Source: Candidatus Parepulonipiscium sp. PG-Nuni2H_MBin01
GTDB lineage: Bacteria > Bacillota > Clostridia > Lachnospirales > Cellulosilyticaceae
Length of the DNA stretch: 64,000 nt
Reading direction: 5' to 3'
NCBI GenBank assembly: GCA_001994995.1
Contig: MDJM01000027.1
Span: 1-64,000, forward strand
Below are positions 9,054 through 18,046 of this stretch, in pieces. Below the pieces are notes generated by a model that saw only the letters and a program-made list of their open reading frames with translations, was not told where the DNA came from and searched no databases. Numbering within the stretch: position 1 is the stretch's first letter; the number at the start of each line of letters is the position of its first letter. Made by a program: the position numbers and the translations under genes.

Positions 9054-10001
9054 CTATATTTCAAAATCGATAAGAGCACTGCCTTTATCCATCAATTGTT
9101 TTAACTCAGTTAAATAATCATTAATAATTTCTTGTGCCGACTGCTCTTTATTACACATACCCGCAATTTGACCAGCCATAACGCTACCTGTAGTTACATC
9201 ACCATCAACAGCAGCATTTTTTAAAGCCCCTGCTCCAAATTTTTCTAGCTCTTCAATCGAAACACCTTCTTTTTCCATCTTTAAAAACTCGCGAGTCATC
9301 TTATTTTTTATAGTACGAACCGGGTGACCTGTACTCCTTCCGGTAGCAACTGTATCTGTATCACCAGCTTTAATAATTTTATCTTTATAATTTTGATGAA
9401 CTTCGCATTCATTCGCTAACAAAAATCTAGTACCAACCTGAATACCCTCAGCACCTAACATAAGTGAAGCGGCAAAGCCTCTGCCATCACCAATGCCACC
9501 TGCGGCAATAACTGGGATTTTAAGTGCATCAACAACTTGGGGAACTAAAACCATAGTAGTTAATTCTCCTATATGCCCTCCAGCCTCGCACCCTTCTACC
9601 ACAACCGCATCAGCCCCAGCTTGCTCCATCCTTCTGGCTAATGCCACTGATGGCACAAGAGGTATAACTTTAGTTCCATTTTCTTGCCAAGCCTTCATAT
9701 ATTTAGCCGGATTACCAGCTCCAGTTGTTACAATAGAAACATTTTCCTCCAAAATAACATCTGCAATCTCATGTGCATAAGGACTAAGTAACATTATATT
9801 TACACCAAAAGGCTTACTAGTCTTAGCTCTACACTTCCTTATCTCATCTCTTAACCAATCACCTGGCGCATTTCCAGCTGCAATAATCCCAAGTCCACCT
9901 GCCTCTGATACGGCAGCAGCAATAGCGTGATTTGCAATCCACGCCATTGCACCTTGAAAAATAGGATATTGAATACCAAGCATTTCACATACTCTATTCA
10001 T
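9054..10001 (-). CDS. fabK: Enoyl-ACP reductase II, FMN-dependent
   Basis: A 315-residue flavoprotein of the nitronate monooxygenase/FabK superfamily. Visible features are YPIFQGAMAWIA at the N-terminus, the GCEAGGHIG flavin-binding segment and IAAGGIGDGRG for phosphate binding. The cluster has no FabI short-chain enoyl reductase, so FabK is the inferred last step of the elongation cycle. A FabK-only organism would be expected to resist triclosan; that follows from family knowledge and has not been tested. The gene lies between acpP and fabD. Confidence 0.93.
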   Translation of the reverse strand: MNRVCEMLGIQYPIFQGAMAWIANHAIAAAVSEAGGLGIIAAGNAPGDWLRDEIRKCRAKTSKPFGVNIMLLSPYAHEIADVILEENVSIVTTGAGNPAKYMKAWQENGTKVIPLVPSVALARRMEQAGADAVVVEGCEAGGHIGELTTMVLVPQVVDALKIPVIAAGGIGDGRGFAASLMLGAEGIQVGTRFLLANECEVHQNYKDKIIKAGDTDTVATGRSTGHPVRTIKNKMTREFLKMEKEGVSIEELEKFGAGALKNAAVDGDVTTGSVMAGQIAGMCNKEQSAQEIINDYLTELKQLMDKGSALIDFEI

Positions 10002-10040
10002 AGTTACCTCCTACTTTGTCTTATGTTCTGCCTAAACGCA

Positions 10041-10268
10041 TTATTGTCTATCTTCAATAAACTTAACTAAATCAGCAACAGTTTTAAGATGTTCTTCATC
10101 TTCTGCTTCTATAGTAACATCAAACTCTTCTTCAAGGCTCATAACAATATCTACAATATCTAAAGAATCTGCGTCTAAATCATCTTTTAAATCTGACTCT
10201 AAACTTACATCTGTTGCATCAATCCCTAATTTATCTGCCACAATTTCTTGCAATTTTTCAAATACCAT
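10041..10268 (-). CDS. acpP: Acyl carrier protein
   Basis: A 75-residue, strongly acidic carrier protein with the phosphopantetheine attachment Ser in DLDADSLDIVDIVM. The reading frame stays open five codons further upstream to a TTG, but that TTG overlaps the GGAGG ribosome site. The ATG at 10268 lies 7 bases after that site and gives the normal MVFEKLQEI start. It lies between fabH and fabK. Confidence 0.95.
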   Translation of the reverse strand: MVFEKLQEIVADKLGIDATDVSLESDLKDDLDADSLDIVDIVMSLEEEFDVTIEAEDEEHLKTVADLVKFIEDRQ

Positions 10269-10326
10269 TTTTAATTCCTCCAATAAAGTTATTTATCTTA
10301 AAGGATTTTACCTATTAAGATTAAAG

Positions 10327-11289
10327 CTACCACTCAAATAGAATACTTCCCCACGTTAAGCCTCCGCCAAAACCAGCTAAAATTATTATATCCCCTTTAC
10401 ATAAAGAAGATTTAGCATCATCTAAAGCAATTGGAATGCTCGCCGCTGAAGTATTGCCATACTCAAATAAATTCTTAAACAACAATTTGTCGTCTATACC
10501 TAATTTCTTTGCCACGCTATTTAATATGCGTTCATTTGCCTGATGTAAAATAAACTTTTTAATGCTAGATAAACTATAATCAGTTCCTTCAAGCACCTTA
10601 TTAATACAAAGGGGCACCACAGATGTTGCAAACTTATACACTTCTCTACCATCCATCTTGAGGTAACTAGTAGATAAGTCAGTTGTTACTAAGCAATTAT
10701 TAATTGGGGTATGGTCTAATGTTAACACCTGACCCAATGTGCCATCACTGCCAGTATAAATATTTATTATTTTATTAACATCGCTTTTTTCGTATATAAC
10801 AGCTCCAGCTCCATCACCAAATAATACACAAGTATTTCTATCAGTCCAGTCAATAGACTTGCTAAGAATCTCTGCCCCAATAACTAAAGCTTTCTTCGCG
10901 CTACCTATTCTTATGGCATCAACTGCAATTTTAGAAGCAAACACAAACCCACTACAAGCTGCACTTATATCAAAAGCTGTAGCGTTTTTAGCCCCTATTA
11001 TACTTTGCACACAACAAGCAGTACTTGGCATCATCTGATCAGGTGATATAGTAGCCACTATGATAAGGTCAATTTCACTAGGGTTTACATTTGCATCACT
11101 TATTGCTACCTTAGCAGCATCTACCGCTAACTCAACTGCTGTTTCTCCTGATGAAATATACCTTGATTTTATACCTGTTCTAGTAGTTATCCATTCATCG
11201 GAAGTATCTACAAACTTAGACAAGTCCGTATTGGACACTAAATTCTCAGGTTTCGCACTACCCAGGCCACTTATCCTAACCCCGTTCAT
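10327..11289 (-). CDS. fabH: 3-oxoacyl-ACP synthase III
   Basis: FabH starts fatty acid synthesis by condensing an acyl-CoA primer with malonyl-ACP. The catalytic Cys is near residue 92 (PSTACCVQ), the His is in ILHQANERI and the Asn in YGNTSAASIP. It is the first gene of the cluster; the ATG is preceded by a GGGGTGAGG ribosome site and, about 50 bases further up, a near-consensus promoter. No FapR or FabT regulator gene lies next to it. Confidence 0.95.
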   Translation of the reverse strand: MNGVRISGLGSAKPENLVSNTDLSKFVDTSDEWITTRTGIKSRYISSGETAVELAVDAAKVAISDANVNPSEIDLIIVATISPDQMMPSTACCVQSIIGAKNATAFDISAACSGFVFASKIAVDAIRIGSAKKALVIGAEILSKSIDWTDRNTCVLFGDGAGAVIYEKSDVNKIINIYTGSDGTLGQVLTLDHTPINNCLVTTDLSTSYLKMDGREVYKFATSVVPLCINKVLEGTDYSLSSIKKFILHQANERILNSVAKKLGIDDKLLFKNLFEYGNTSAASIPIALDDAKSSLCKGDIIILAGFGGGLTWGSILFEW

Positions 11290-11310
11290 TACCTCACCCC
11301 TTCAAATTAT

Positions 11311-11327
11311 ATTTTAGAAATCAAACT
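11311..11327. promoter_or_regulatory. Possible FabT-like operator before fabH
   Basis: Read on the minus strand, this 17-base stretch is AGTTTGATTTCTAAAAT, which resembles the left half of the FabT (MarR-family) site of lactic acid bacteria but is a poor palindrome on the right. It lies just downstream of the fabH -10 box, a position suited to a repressor. No fabT gene is in the window, so this is a weak call. Confidence 0.25.
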
Positions 11328-11339
11328 ATTTCTATAGTG

Positions 11340-11368
11340 AGTATAACGCGCTCAATATTTGATGTCAA
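11340..11368 (-). promoter_or_regulatory. Promoter of the fab/acc cluster
   Basis: Read on the minus strand: TTGACA (11368-11363), a 17-base spacer, then TATACT (11345-11340). This nearly perfect sigma-A promoter lies about 50 bases before fabH. I saw no comparably strong promoter inside the cluster, so it probably drives all eleven genes. Confidence 0.8.
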
Positions 11369-11560
11369 GATTATAATGTAAAACTTATAAGCTCTAAAAG
11401 TATTAAAGTATTCCACGATAACATCGTTACTATACAAGTTTTTAAATATTTTGCCTATAAAACCTAAGCTTACTACCAAATTAAATTGATAGAAAAAGCT
11501 TATTATAATAATTTTTTGGGTATCCTTAATAATAAATAGATTTATAAGGAGAGTAAGATT

Positions 11561-13117
11561 ATGAGCGTTTTAGATGTTAAAAATGTAACTCATGGCTTCG
11601 GTTCACGGAGCATATTAGAAGATGTGTCGTTTAGATTATTAAAAGGAGAACATGTTGCACTAATTGGAGCGAATGGTGAAGGGAAATCCACTTTTTTAAA
11701 TATAATTACAGGAACCCTAATGCCGGATGAGGGAACTGTAAAATGGTCAAATCGTGTTAGTGTTGGTTATTTAGACCAGCATTCAGCGCTAAAAGCTGGC
11801 ACTACAATTAGAGATAATTTAAGGCTTGCTTTTGATGATTTATTTGCGCTAGAAAAGGAAATGTTGCAAGCGTATGAGAAAATGGCTGATTGTGACCCAG
11901 ATGAAGTAGATAAATTAATGGAAGACGCTTCTGATATACAAAATATTTTAGATAGCAGCGGATTTTATATTATAGATTCAAAAATTGAAGAAGTAGCACA
12001 AGGGTTAGGGCTTAGCGACATTAGTCTTGATAAGCTAGTAAATGAGCTTAGCGGTGGACAACGTACTAAAGTGTTGCTAACTAAGTTGCTTTTACAAAAT
12101 CCTACTATACTAATTCTAGATGAGCCTACGAACTACTTAGACGATATTCATATTGACTGGTTAAAGCGGTATTTACAAAACTACGAAAATGCCTTTATTC
12201 TTGTGTCTCATGATGTACCGTTTATAAATTCCGTATGTAACATAATCTATCATGTAGAGAAATCACAGCTAACTAGATATGTTGGCAACTATGAGGAATT
12301 TCAGCGGCTATATGAGCTTAAAAAAGAGCAGCAACAAAAAGCATATGATAAGCAGCAAAAAGAAATTGATAAGCTCGAAGACTTTATTGCGCGTAATAAA
12401 GCTAGAGTTGCAACTACAGGTATGGCAAAAAGCCGTATGAAGCAGTTAGATAAAATGGAAATAATAGATAGGCCTCGCGATAAGCCTAAACCTATTTTTA
12501 ACTTTAGATATTCTCGCGCCGCTAGTAAATATTTAATCGATGCTAAAGACCTGGTTATTGGATACGATGAACCGCTTACTCAACCGCTAAATTTTCATGT
12601 TGAGCATGGTGATAAAATTGCTATTCGTGGAGTTAACGGTCTAGGTAAATCAACTTTGCTAAAAACAATATTAGGCATTATTCCTCCTGTAGCAGGGAAA
12701 ATAGAATATGGCGAAAATATAGACTCTGGATACTTTGAGCAAGAGGATATGAGCGATAACAATAGAACTGCGCTAGAAGAGCTGTGGAATGCATATCCGT
12801 CTATGTCCAACCATCAAGTCCGCTCAGAGCTTGCTAAGTGTGGTCTTACTACTGAGCATATCACTAGTATAATGAAAGTTCTTTCTGGTGGTGAAAATGC
12901 AAAAGTTAGACTTTGTAAAGTTTTGCAGCAGCCTCTTAACTTACTAGTGCTAGATGAGCCTACAAACCATTTAGATGTAGAAGCTAAAGATGAATTAGCT
13001 AGAGCATTAAAAGAATTTAAAGGAACAATAATTTTAGTTTCACATGAGCCTGAGTTTTATTCGGACTTTATTTATAACGTATGGAACATTGAAGATTGGA
13101 CTACAAAAGTAATATAA
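11561..13117 (+). CDS. ABC-F family ATPase
   Basis: A soluble 518-residue protein with two ATP-binding cassettes and no membrane segments, as in ABC-F ribosome-associated factors. The first cassette has Walker A GANGEGKST, signature LSGGQRTKVL and Walker B ILILDEPTNYLDD; the second has GVNGLGKST, LSGGENAKVRL and LLVLDEPTNHLD. A charged helical linker rich in Lys and Gln (about residues 245-300) joins them, corresponding to the P-site tRNA interaction motif of the family. It is either a translation factor or an antibiotic-protection protein; the sequence alone does not decide. It is monocistronic, divergent from fabH, and ends in a clean terminator. Confidence 0.88.
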   Translation: MSVLDVKNVTHGFGSRSILEDVSFRLLKGEHVALIGANGEGKSTFLNIITGTLMPDEGTVKWSNRVSVGYLDQHSALKAGTTIRDNLRLAFDDLFALEKEMLQAYEKMADCDPDEVDKLMEDASDIQNILDSSGFYIIDSKIEEVAQGLGLSDISLDKLVNELSGGQRTKVLLTKLLLQNPTILILDEPTNYLDDIHIDWLKRYLQNYENAFILVSHDVPFINSVCNIIYHVEKSQLTRYVGNYEEFQRLYELKKEQQQKAYDKQQKEIDKLEDFIARNKARVATTGMAKSRMKQLDKMEIIDRPRDKPKPIFNFRYSRAASKYLIDAKDLVIGYDEPLTQPLNFHVEHGDKIAIRGVNGLGKSTLLKTILGIIPPVAGKIEYGENIDSGYFEQEDMSDNNRTALEELWNAYPSMSNHQVRSELAKCGLTTEHITSIMKVLSGGENAKVRLCKVLQQPLNLLVLDEPTNHLDVEAKDELARALKEFKGTIILVSHEPEFYSDFIYNVWNIEDWTTKVI

Positions 13118-13125
13118 ACGATTAG

Positions 13126-13149
13126 AACCGCAGCTTATACTGCGGTTTT
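13126..13149 (+). terminator. Terminator after ABC-F gene
   Basis: Perfect hairpin AACCGCAG-cttata-CTGCGGTT followed by further T residues. Confidence 0.85.
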
Positions 13150-13214
13150 AATATGTTGTATCATTTAATTAAAAAACATGTTACAATATTTAGAGCTGTT
13201 AACTTAATATAAAA

Positions 13215-13257
13215 GCCCTTCTGTCAGCTTCAAAATGAGAAATTGGGGCGATTTTTT
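13215..13257 (+). promoter_or_regulatory. Possible leader hairpin before the MATE gene
   Basis: GCCCT (13215-13219) can pair with GGGGC (13245-13249) around a loop of about 25 bases, followed directly by six T residues. This is the shape of a weak attenuator in the leader of the exporter gene. I could not match the loop to a known riboswitch class, including the guanidine classes often linked to small-molecule exporters. Confidence 0.3.
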
Positions 13258-13293
13258 AAATTAACACCAATATTTTTAAAGGAGGCTTTATAT

Positions 13294-14694
13294 ATGCAAG
13301 ATACAAGATTAGGAACTGAACCGTTAAATAAACTCATTTTTAGAATGGTTCTACCAGCCATTATGGCCCAATTAATTAACGCGCTATATAACATTGTAGA
13401 CCGGATGTTTATAGGCAGGATAGCTGGATATGGTGATTTAGCATTAACAGGAGTGGGGATTACATTCCCTATAATTATTATCATTACTGCATTCGCCGCA
13501 TTTGCTGGCTCCGGTGGCGCTCCGCTCGCATCTAGAGCTTTAGGAGAACAAAACAACGATAGAGCACAAAGTATATTATTAAATTCTGTAATACTTCTTA
13601 TTATCTTTGCAATCAGTTGTATGTTATTTTTTTATATTTTCAAAAAACCGTTATTATACTTATTTGGAGCTAGTGATAATACATATCCTTACGCAAATGA
13701 ATATATTTCTGTATATTTAATGGGAACATTATTCGTACAATTTAGTGTAGGATTAAATCCATTTATAAGTGGCCAAGGTAATGCTAAAATAGCAATGTTA
13801 TCGGTTTGTATCGGCGCAATTATCAATTTAATTTTAGACCCAATATTTATATTTGTTTTAGATTTTGGCGTAAAAGGAGCAGGCTATGCTACTATAATAT
13901 CACAAGCATGTAGCGCTATTTGGGTTGTTAGATTTTTAATGTCTAAGAAGAGTGTAATTAGGATAGAAATACATAAATTAAAGCTAGACCCAATAATTAT
14001 TAAAGCTATATTTGCACTAGGCATATCTCCATTTATATTACAAAGCACAAATAGCCTTGTTAACATAGTACTAAATTCAAGTCTGGAACATTACGGTGGT
14101 GACTTATATGTTGGCGCAATGGCCATTATGACTAGTATTACTACTATAACATTTATTCCTCTTGATGGACTAAGACAAGGGATGTTACCTATTTTAGCTT
14201 ATAACTATGGTGCAGGTAACCGCGAAAGGTTAGTAAGTGTAATTAAGAAATTTCTGATAATATCATTTACAACAGGTGTAATAATTATAGGTTTCGTTTT
14301 ATCTTACCCACGACTATTTGCAATTTTATTTACTGATAATAAAGAGCTTGCAGATTTAACAACCTATTTAATTCCAATCTTCTTTGTTGGTTCTATATTG
14401 CTAGGAATTTTATTAGGAGTCCAAGGCTCTTTGCTAGCTTTTGGGCAAGCAAAAAAATCCATATTTATAGCTAGTCTTAGAAAATTGATATTGCTTATAC
14501 CACTAGCGCTAATATTGCCTCATTTCTACGGAGTTATGGGCGTTATATATGCACAACCTATTGCAGATGTTCTATCAGTTACAGCTGCAGCAGTTATTTT
14601 CTTCACTAGTATACGTAAAATCTTAGATGAAATGCCCGTTCCAGCTGCTGATGATGCGGATGATGATAATGAAGACACAGCAGTTGTAGCATAA
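13294..14694 (+). CDS. MATE family efflux transporter
   Basis: A 466-residue polytopic membrane protein with about 12 hydrophobic segments, typical of MATE multidrug/cation antiporters. The N-terminus (LGTEPLNKLIFRMVLPAIMAQLINALYNIVDR) and the PLDGLRQGMLPILAYNYGAG segment opening the second half are hallmarks of the clostridial NorM/MepA-like branch. The frame is open 17 codons further upstream, but GGAGG lies 8 bases before the ATG at 13294, so that start is chosen. The C-terminal tail is short and very acidic (DDADDDNED). The substrate cannot be read from sequence. Confidence 0.9.
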   Translation: MQDTRLGTEPLNKLIFRMVLPAIMAQLINALYNIVDRMFIGRIAGYGDLALTGVGITFPIIIIITAFAAFAGSGGAPLASRALGEQNNDRAQSILLNSVILLIIFAISCMLFFYIFKKPLLYLFGASDNTYPYANEYISVYLMGTLFVQFSVGLNPFISGQGNAKIAMLSVCIGAIINLILDPIFIFVLDFGVKGAGYATIISQACSAIWVVRFLMSKKSVIRIEIHKLKLDPIIIKAIFALGISPFILQSTNSLVNIVLNSSLEHYGGDLYVGAMAIMTSITTITFIPLDGLRQGMLPILAYNYGAGNRERLVSVIKKFLIISFTTGVIIIGFVLSYPRLFAILFTDNKELADLTTYLIPIFFVGSILLGILLGVQGSLLAFGQAKKSIFIASLRKLILLIPLALILPHFYGVMGVIYAQPIADVLSVTAAAVIFFTSIRKILDEMPVPAADDADDDNEDTAVVA

Positions 14695-14697
14695 AAA

Positions 14698-14730
14698 AGC
14701 CCTCCACTCTAAAAGTGGGGGCTTCTTTTA
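14698..14730. terminator. Bidirectional terminator overlapping the nagA stop
   Basis: AAGCCC-t-CCACT pairs with AGTGGGGGCTT apart from one bulge; A and T runs flank it. The nagA stop codon at 14709 lies in the loop, so the last nagA codons and the terminator share sequence. Confidence 0.8.
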
Positions 14731-15857
14731 ACTTTACCGCAAACTATCGCTATATCAATTTCAATATTATCATTAAACACAATAATATCAGCATCCTTAC
14801 CAATATCTAGCGTACCTTTAAATCCATCTACACCAATAAGCTTCGCCGGGTTAATTGTAACATAATCAATAGCCTTTTCAATGGGAACTAAAGTGTTGTT
14901 TAAAATATTAAATAACGCTTTATTCATAGTTAATACGCTACCGGCTAAAGCTCCATTATCAAGCCTTGCAACGCCGTCTTGAACATTAACAGCTTGCCCA
15001 CCTAAATCATACTGCCCATCAATACAACCACCAGCACGCATACAATCCGTAACTAAAACTAATTTCTGCTCCCCTTTAACTTTAACCAAAAACTCAAACA
15101 GACCTGGATGTATATGAATTTCATCACAAATAACCTCACAACTTATATCAGTTGCAAACGCAGCACCGACTACACCAGGCTCTCGGTGATGTAGTGGTGT
15201 CATCCCATTAAACAAATGAGTCACATGACAAGCCCCCGCATCAATACCAGCTTTAGCTTGCTCAAAAGTCGCACCACTATGGCCAATTGAAATAGCAATC
15301 TCAGGCGACACTGCTTCTATAAACTCAATAGCCCCTTCAATCTCAGGCGCAATAGTAATTATCTTAATTACATCTTTATAAGACAAAACAAAATCAATAT
15401 CGCACTTAGTAGGCGAAATAATAAATTGTGGATTTTGCGCTCCTTTGTATATAGAATTAAAATAAGGCCCTTCCATATGAACGCCTAAAATATGCGCTCC
15501 ACTAGTTTGATTAGATTTTGCAATACGCACCATATCTAAAGCAGTTTTAATACTTTCCATAGACATACTCATCGTTGTAGGCAAAAACGAAGTTACACCA
15601 TTTTTAATAACGCCATCTGCCATAGTATAAATAGCATTTTCATTACCATCCATAGTATCAACTTTATCATAACCATGAATATGAGTATCTATAAACCCAG
15701 CACATATAAATTGTCCATTAGCATCAATCTTTTCTAAACCATTTAACACATCTGAATTTATATCCACAATCTGTTCAATTTTATCAGAAAAGACTATCGC
15801 TTTACCTTCAATAATTTGATTGTCTTTTAATATTTTGCCATTACAAATATATAACAA
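14709..15857 (-). CDS. nagA: N-acetylglucosamine-6-phosphate deacetylase
   Basis: An amidohydrolase of about 382 residues that removes acetate from GlcNAc-6-phosphate in amino-sugar recycling. Metal and substrate motifs are present: FIDTHIHG, GVHMEGPYF, SIGHSGAT, the THLFNGM triad segment and LVTDCMRAGG with the catalytic Asp. The frame is open to a GTG within the upstream gene, but a GGAGG site lies 5 bases before a TTG at 15857, which gives an N-terminus LYICNGKIL like other NagA proteins. That TTG begins one base after the stop codon of the binding-protein gene, so translation is probably coupled. Confidence 0.9.
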   Translation of the reverse strand: MLYICNGKILKDNQIIEGKAIVFSDKIEQIVDINSDVLNGLEKIDANGQFICAGFIDTHIHGYDKVDTMDGNENAIYTMADGVIKNGVTSFLPTTMSMSMESIKTALDMVRIAKSNQTSGAHILGVHMEGPYFNSIYKGAQNPQFIISPTKCDIDFVLSYKDVIKIITIAPEIEGAIEFIEAVSPEIAISIGHSGATFEQAKAGIDAGACHVTHLFNGMTPLHHREPGVVGAAFATDISCEVICDEIHIHPGLFEFLVKVKGEQKLVLVTDCMRAGGCIDGQYDLGGQAVNVQDGVARLDNGALAGSVLTMNKALFNILNNTLVPIEKAIDYVTINPAKLIGVDGFKGTLDIGKDADIIVFNDNIEIDIAIVCGKVKRSPHF

Positions 15858-15858
15858 T

Positions 15859-17106
15859 TTAACCTCCAACCTCCACACGAGTTTCTTCTACTACCTCTTC
15901 AATTTCAACCACAATAGCTTCTGTATTAATCCAATCAATCATAGTATTTACAATCTCATTCCATTCATGAGTCTCTTTACCTAGCAAAGGAGTAGAAATT
16001 AACTCTTGAGCCATATGCTCTGATGGATTAACACCACCATTAACATCTGTAAACTGCGTTAACGAATCATCAGAAGTCATAAAATTAATAAATTCTATTA
16101 TAGCGGACTGCTTTTTGGAATTGTTAAAACCAGCTTGAGTAACAAAGAAACCTAAATCAAATCCAGCTATATACTGATTATTAACACCTGTAAGATAAGG
16201 AATAGTAGTCATCTGAACCCAGTTTTCCAATTCCTCATTTTGTAGCCAACTACCTTCTATTATCATGGCAGATTGTTCTGTTAAAAACTCCTCAATAGCC
16301 TCATCATAAGTTTCTGTTACTACATTAGGCGAAAATGCTCCTAACGTATATAACCTTTGAAACTGCTCATCACCATCAGACCACATTATACGCTCCTCTG
16401 TGCGGCTATGCTTATAAATATCATCACCCCCAACAGCAAGCAATAAATGTTCTAACCAATAATAAGTAGTATCAGTAAAAGAGGCTGATATAGGAACAAT
16501 ATCATTTTGTCTAAACACAAGCACCGATACCATTAAATTTTCCCACGTATTAGGGTAGCCTAACGAATATGCATCAAATAAATTTTTATTATAATAAAGC
16601 GCCTTATAATACCCATTGACTGGCACCATATAATTCTCATCCGTTAAAGCTCCTGCTATATCAAGCGATTCGGTAGTAATATTGCCCGCAAAAGACGGGA
16701 ACTGTTGCCTTATTACATCAATTGATACAAACTCATCTAAAAGCACCTCATCAAGCACACCAGACGGTGGCGCAAATATCACATCCGGTTCATTACCAGT
16801 TGCAAAATCAGCTTCAATAGTAACCTGATACGTTTGTGTTGCATTATAATAATGGTCCACATCAATATAGGAATACTCGTCCTCAAAGTCACTCACTCTA
16901 TCTAAAAACACTTGTGTAAACTGTGTACCATCAGGTAAAAAACTCGCCACATTTATAGTTATAATCTCAATCGCCTCTTCAATCTGGTCAGAAGCTATTA
17001 CCTCCTCTGGCGAAAGCTCCGATGTAGTAGAACTATCGTCGCCTATACTATCGCACCCACTAATCATAAGTGCCATTAACACTAATAAAACTTTTAATTT
17101 CCCCAT
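15859..17106 (-). CDS. Sugar ABC transporter substrate-binding lipoprotein (orphan)
   Basis: A 415-residue extracytoplasmic binding protein of the family 1 (MalE-like) type. The signal peptide ends in a lipobox LMISGC, so Cys at about residue 18 should be lipidated. The mature part starts with an acidic, Ser/Thr-rich tether and continues with features of this fold (DVIFAPPSGVLDE, PVNGYYKALYYNKNLFDAYSLGYPNTWEN). No permease or ATPase gene is adjacent; the next gene is nagA. It may bind an amino sugar and use a distant or shared transporter, or act as a sensor. The substrate is inferred from context only. Confidence 0.8.
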   Translation of the reverse strand: MGKLKVLLVLMALMISGCDSIGDDSSTTSELSPEEVIASDQIEEAIEIITINVASFLPDGTQFTQVFLDRVSDFEDEYSYIDVDHYYNATQTYQVTIEADFATGNEPDVIFAPPSGVLDEVLLDEFVSIDVIRQQFPSFAGNITTESLDIAGALTDENYMVPVNGYYKALYYNKNLFDAYSLGYPNTWENLMVSVLVFRQNDIVPISASFTDTTYYWLEHLLLAVGGDDIYKHSRTEERIMWSDGDEQFQRLYTLGAFSPNVVTETYDEAIEEFLTEQSAMIIEGSWLQNEELENWVQMTTIPYLTGVNNQYIAGFDLGFFVTQAGFNNSKKQSAIIEFINFMTSDDSLTQFTDVNGGVNPSEHMAQELISTPLLGKETHEWNEIVNTMIDWINTEAIVVEIEEVVEETRVEVGG

Positions 17107-17130
17107 TTAACCACCCTAACTTTACTTACA

Positions 17131-17970
17131 TTATCTTTTTTTATAGCGCTTCTTAGAAGGGCGAAGTGTTATATACACCATCTCCGGCCTAGTCATTATT
17201 CTAAGCGGAAACTTAGCCGTACCAATACCGTTGCTAACTATAACATCTCTACCATCCTTTTCGCACTGACCACTTAAATAGCTAAAAGCAATAGCTTCAT
17301 CCACAAATGCAGGCACGATTTTACTTAAGTGCTTAAGGGGAGAAAATTGACCACCATGAGTATGCCCTGCTAACACCAAATTAATGTCATACTTATCTTT
17401 AATTTGATACAAGTAGCGCGGATTATGTGTTACTAAAATTATATAATCCTCAAACCGTGTGTTCTTAATAGTTGGCTCAATATGTTGGTTTTGAGTACGC
17501 AAGTCCCCAACCCCTCCTAATCTAATTTTCTGCCCTTTATGCTTAATCCAAAAAGCTGCATTATTTATATTCTTAATGTCACTAATCCTCATAGCTCGCC
17601 TTGTATCAGCCAAACTTTCTGTTACATCATGATTACCCATAACAGCGTAAGTTCCGTATTTAGACTTAAGCTTAGCAAGCTCCTTAAAACATGGGTAAAT
17701 ATATCGTTTATGCATAATATAATCACCGCCTAAAATTACAACGTCTGCGCCCCATCTGTTAACCTCTTTAACCATCTTCTCTAACTTCTTAGAACCAACC
17801 TGACGGCCAAAGTGAATGTCTGCTAAAAAAGCAATTTTAAACCCATCAAAGTTTTCTGGAATTTGTTTATGCTCAATCTCATACTTTTTAATCTTATGCC
17901 AATAAGGCTCTAAAAACGCATATCCTAATACAGTTAAGCCTAATAAACTATACAATTTTTTTCTAGTCAT
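17131..17970 (-). CDS. Membrane-anchored calcineurin-like metallophosphoesterase
   Basis: A 279-residue protein of the YkuE/YaeI-like branch. One N-terminal hydrophobic segment (LYSLLGLTVLGYAF) anchors it. The metal-binding motifs run in order: LADIHFG, GGDYIMH, MGNHD, VTHNP and AGHTHGGQ, so both metal sites look intact. Members of this branch have been described acting on lipid-linked pyrophosphates such as UDP-diacylglucosamine; I infer only hydrolysis of a phosphoester near the membrane. It lies 24 bases upstream of the binding-protein gene and may share its transcript. Confidence 0.85.
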   Translation of the reverse strand: MTRKKLYSLLGLTVLGYAFLEPYWHKIKKYEIEHKQIPENFDGFKIAFLADIHFGRQVGSKKLEKMVKEVNRWGADVVILGGDYIMHKRYIYPCFKELAKLKSKYGTYAVMGNHDVTESLADTRRAMRISDIKNINNAAFWIKHKGQKIRLGGVGDLRTQNQHIEPTIKNTRFEDYIILVTHNPRYLYQIKDKYDINLVLAGHTHGGQFSPLKHLSKIVPAFVDEAIAFSYLSGQCEKDGRDVIVSNGIGTAKFPLRIMTRPEMVYITLRPSKKRYKKR

Positions 17971-18046
17971 TATAAGTCCTACTTTCTAAGTAATTTGTAC
18001 CGCTAATTTTAGTGTTACACAAAATACTTATTAATAAGCTGTCCTA

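Noticed and set aside
11440-11530. Promoter for the ABC-F gene (TTGATA with TATAAT)
   Set aside because: The spacing is only 12 bases, too short for a sigma-A promoter, and no better pair was found.
13243-13293. Upstream start for the MATE gene
   Set aside because: The upstream codons include the GGAGG ribosome site itself and encode no typical MATE N-terminus.
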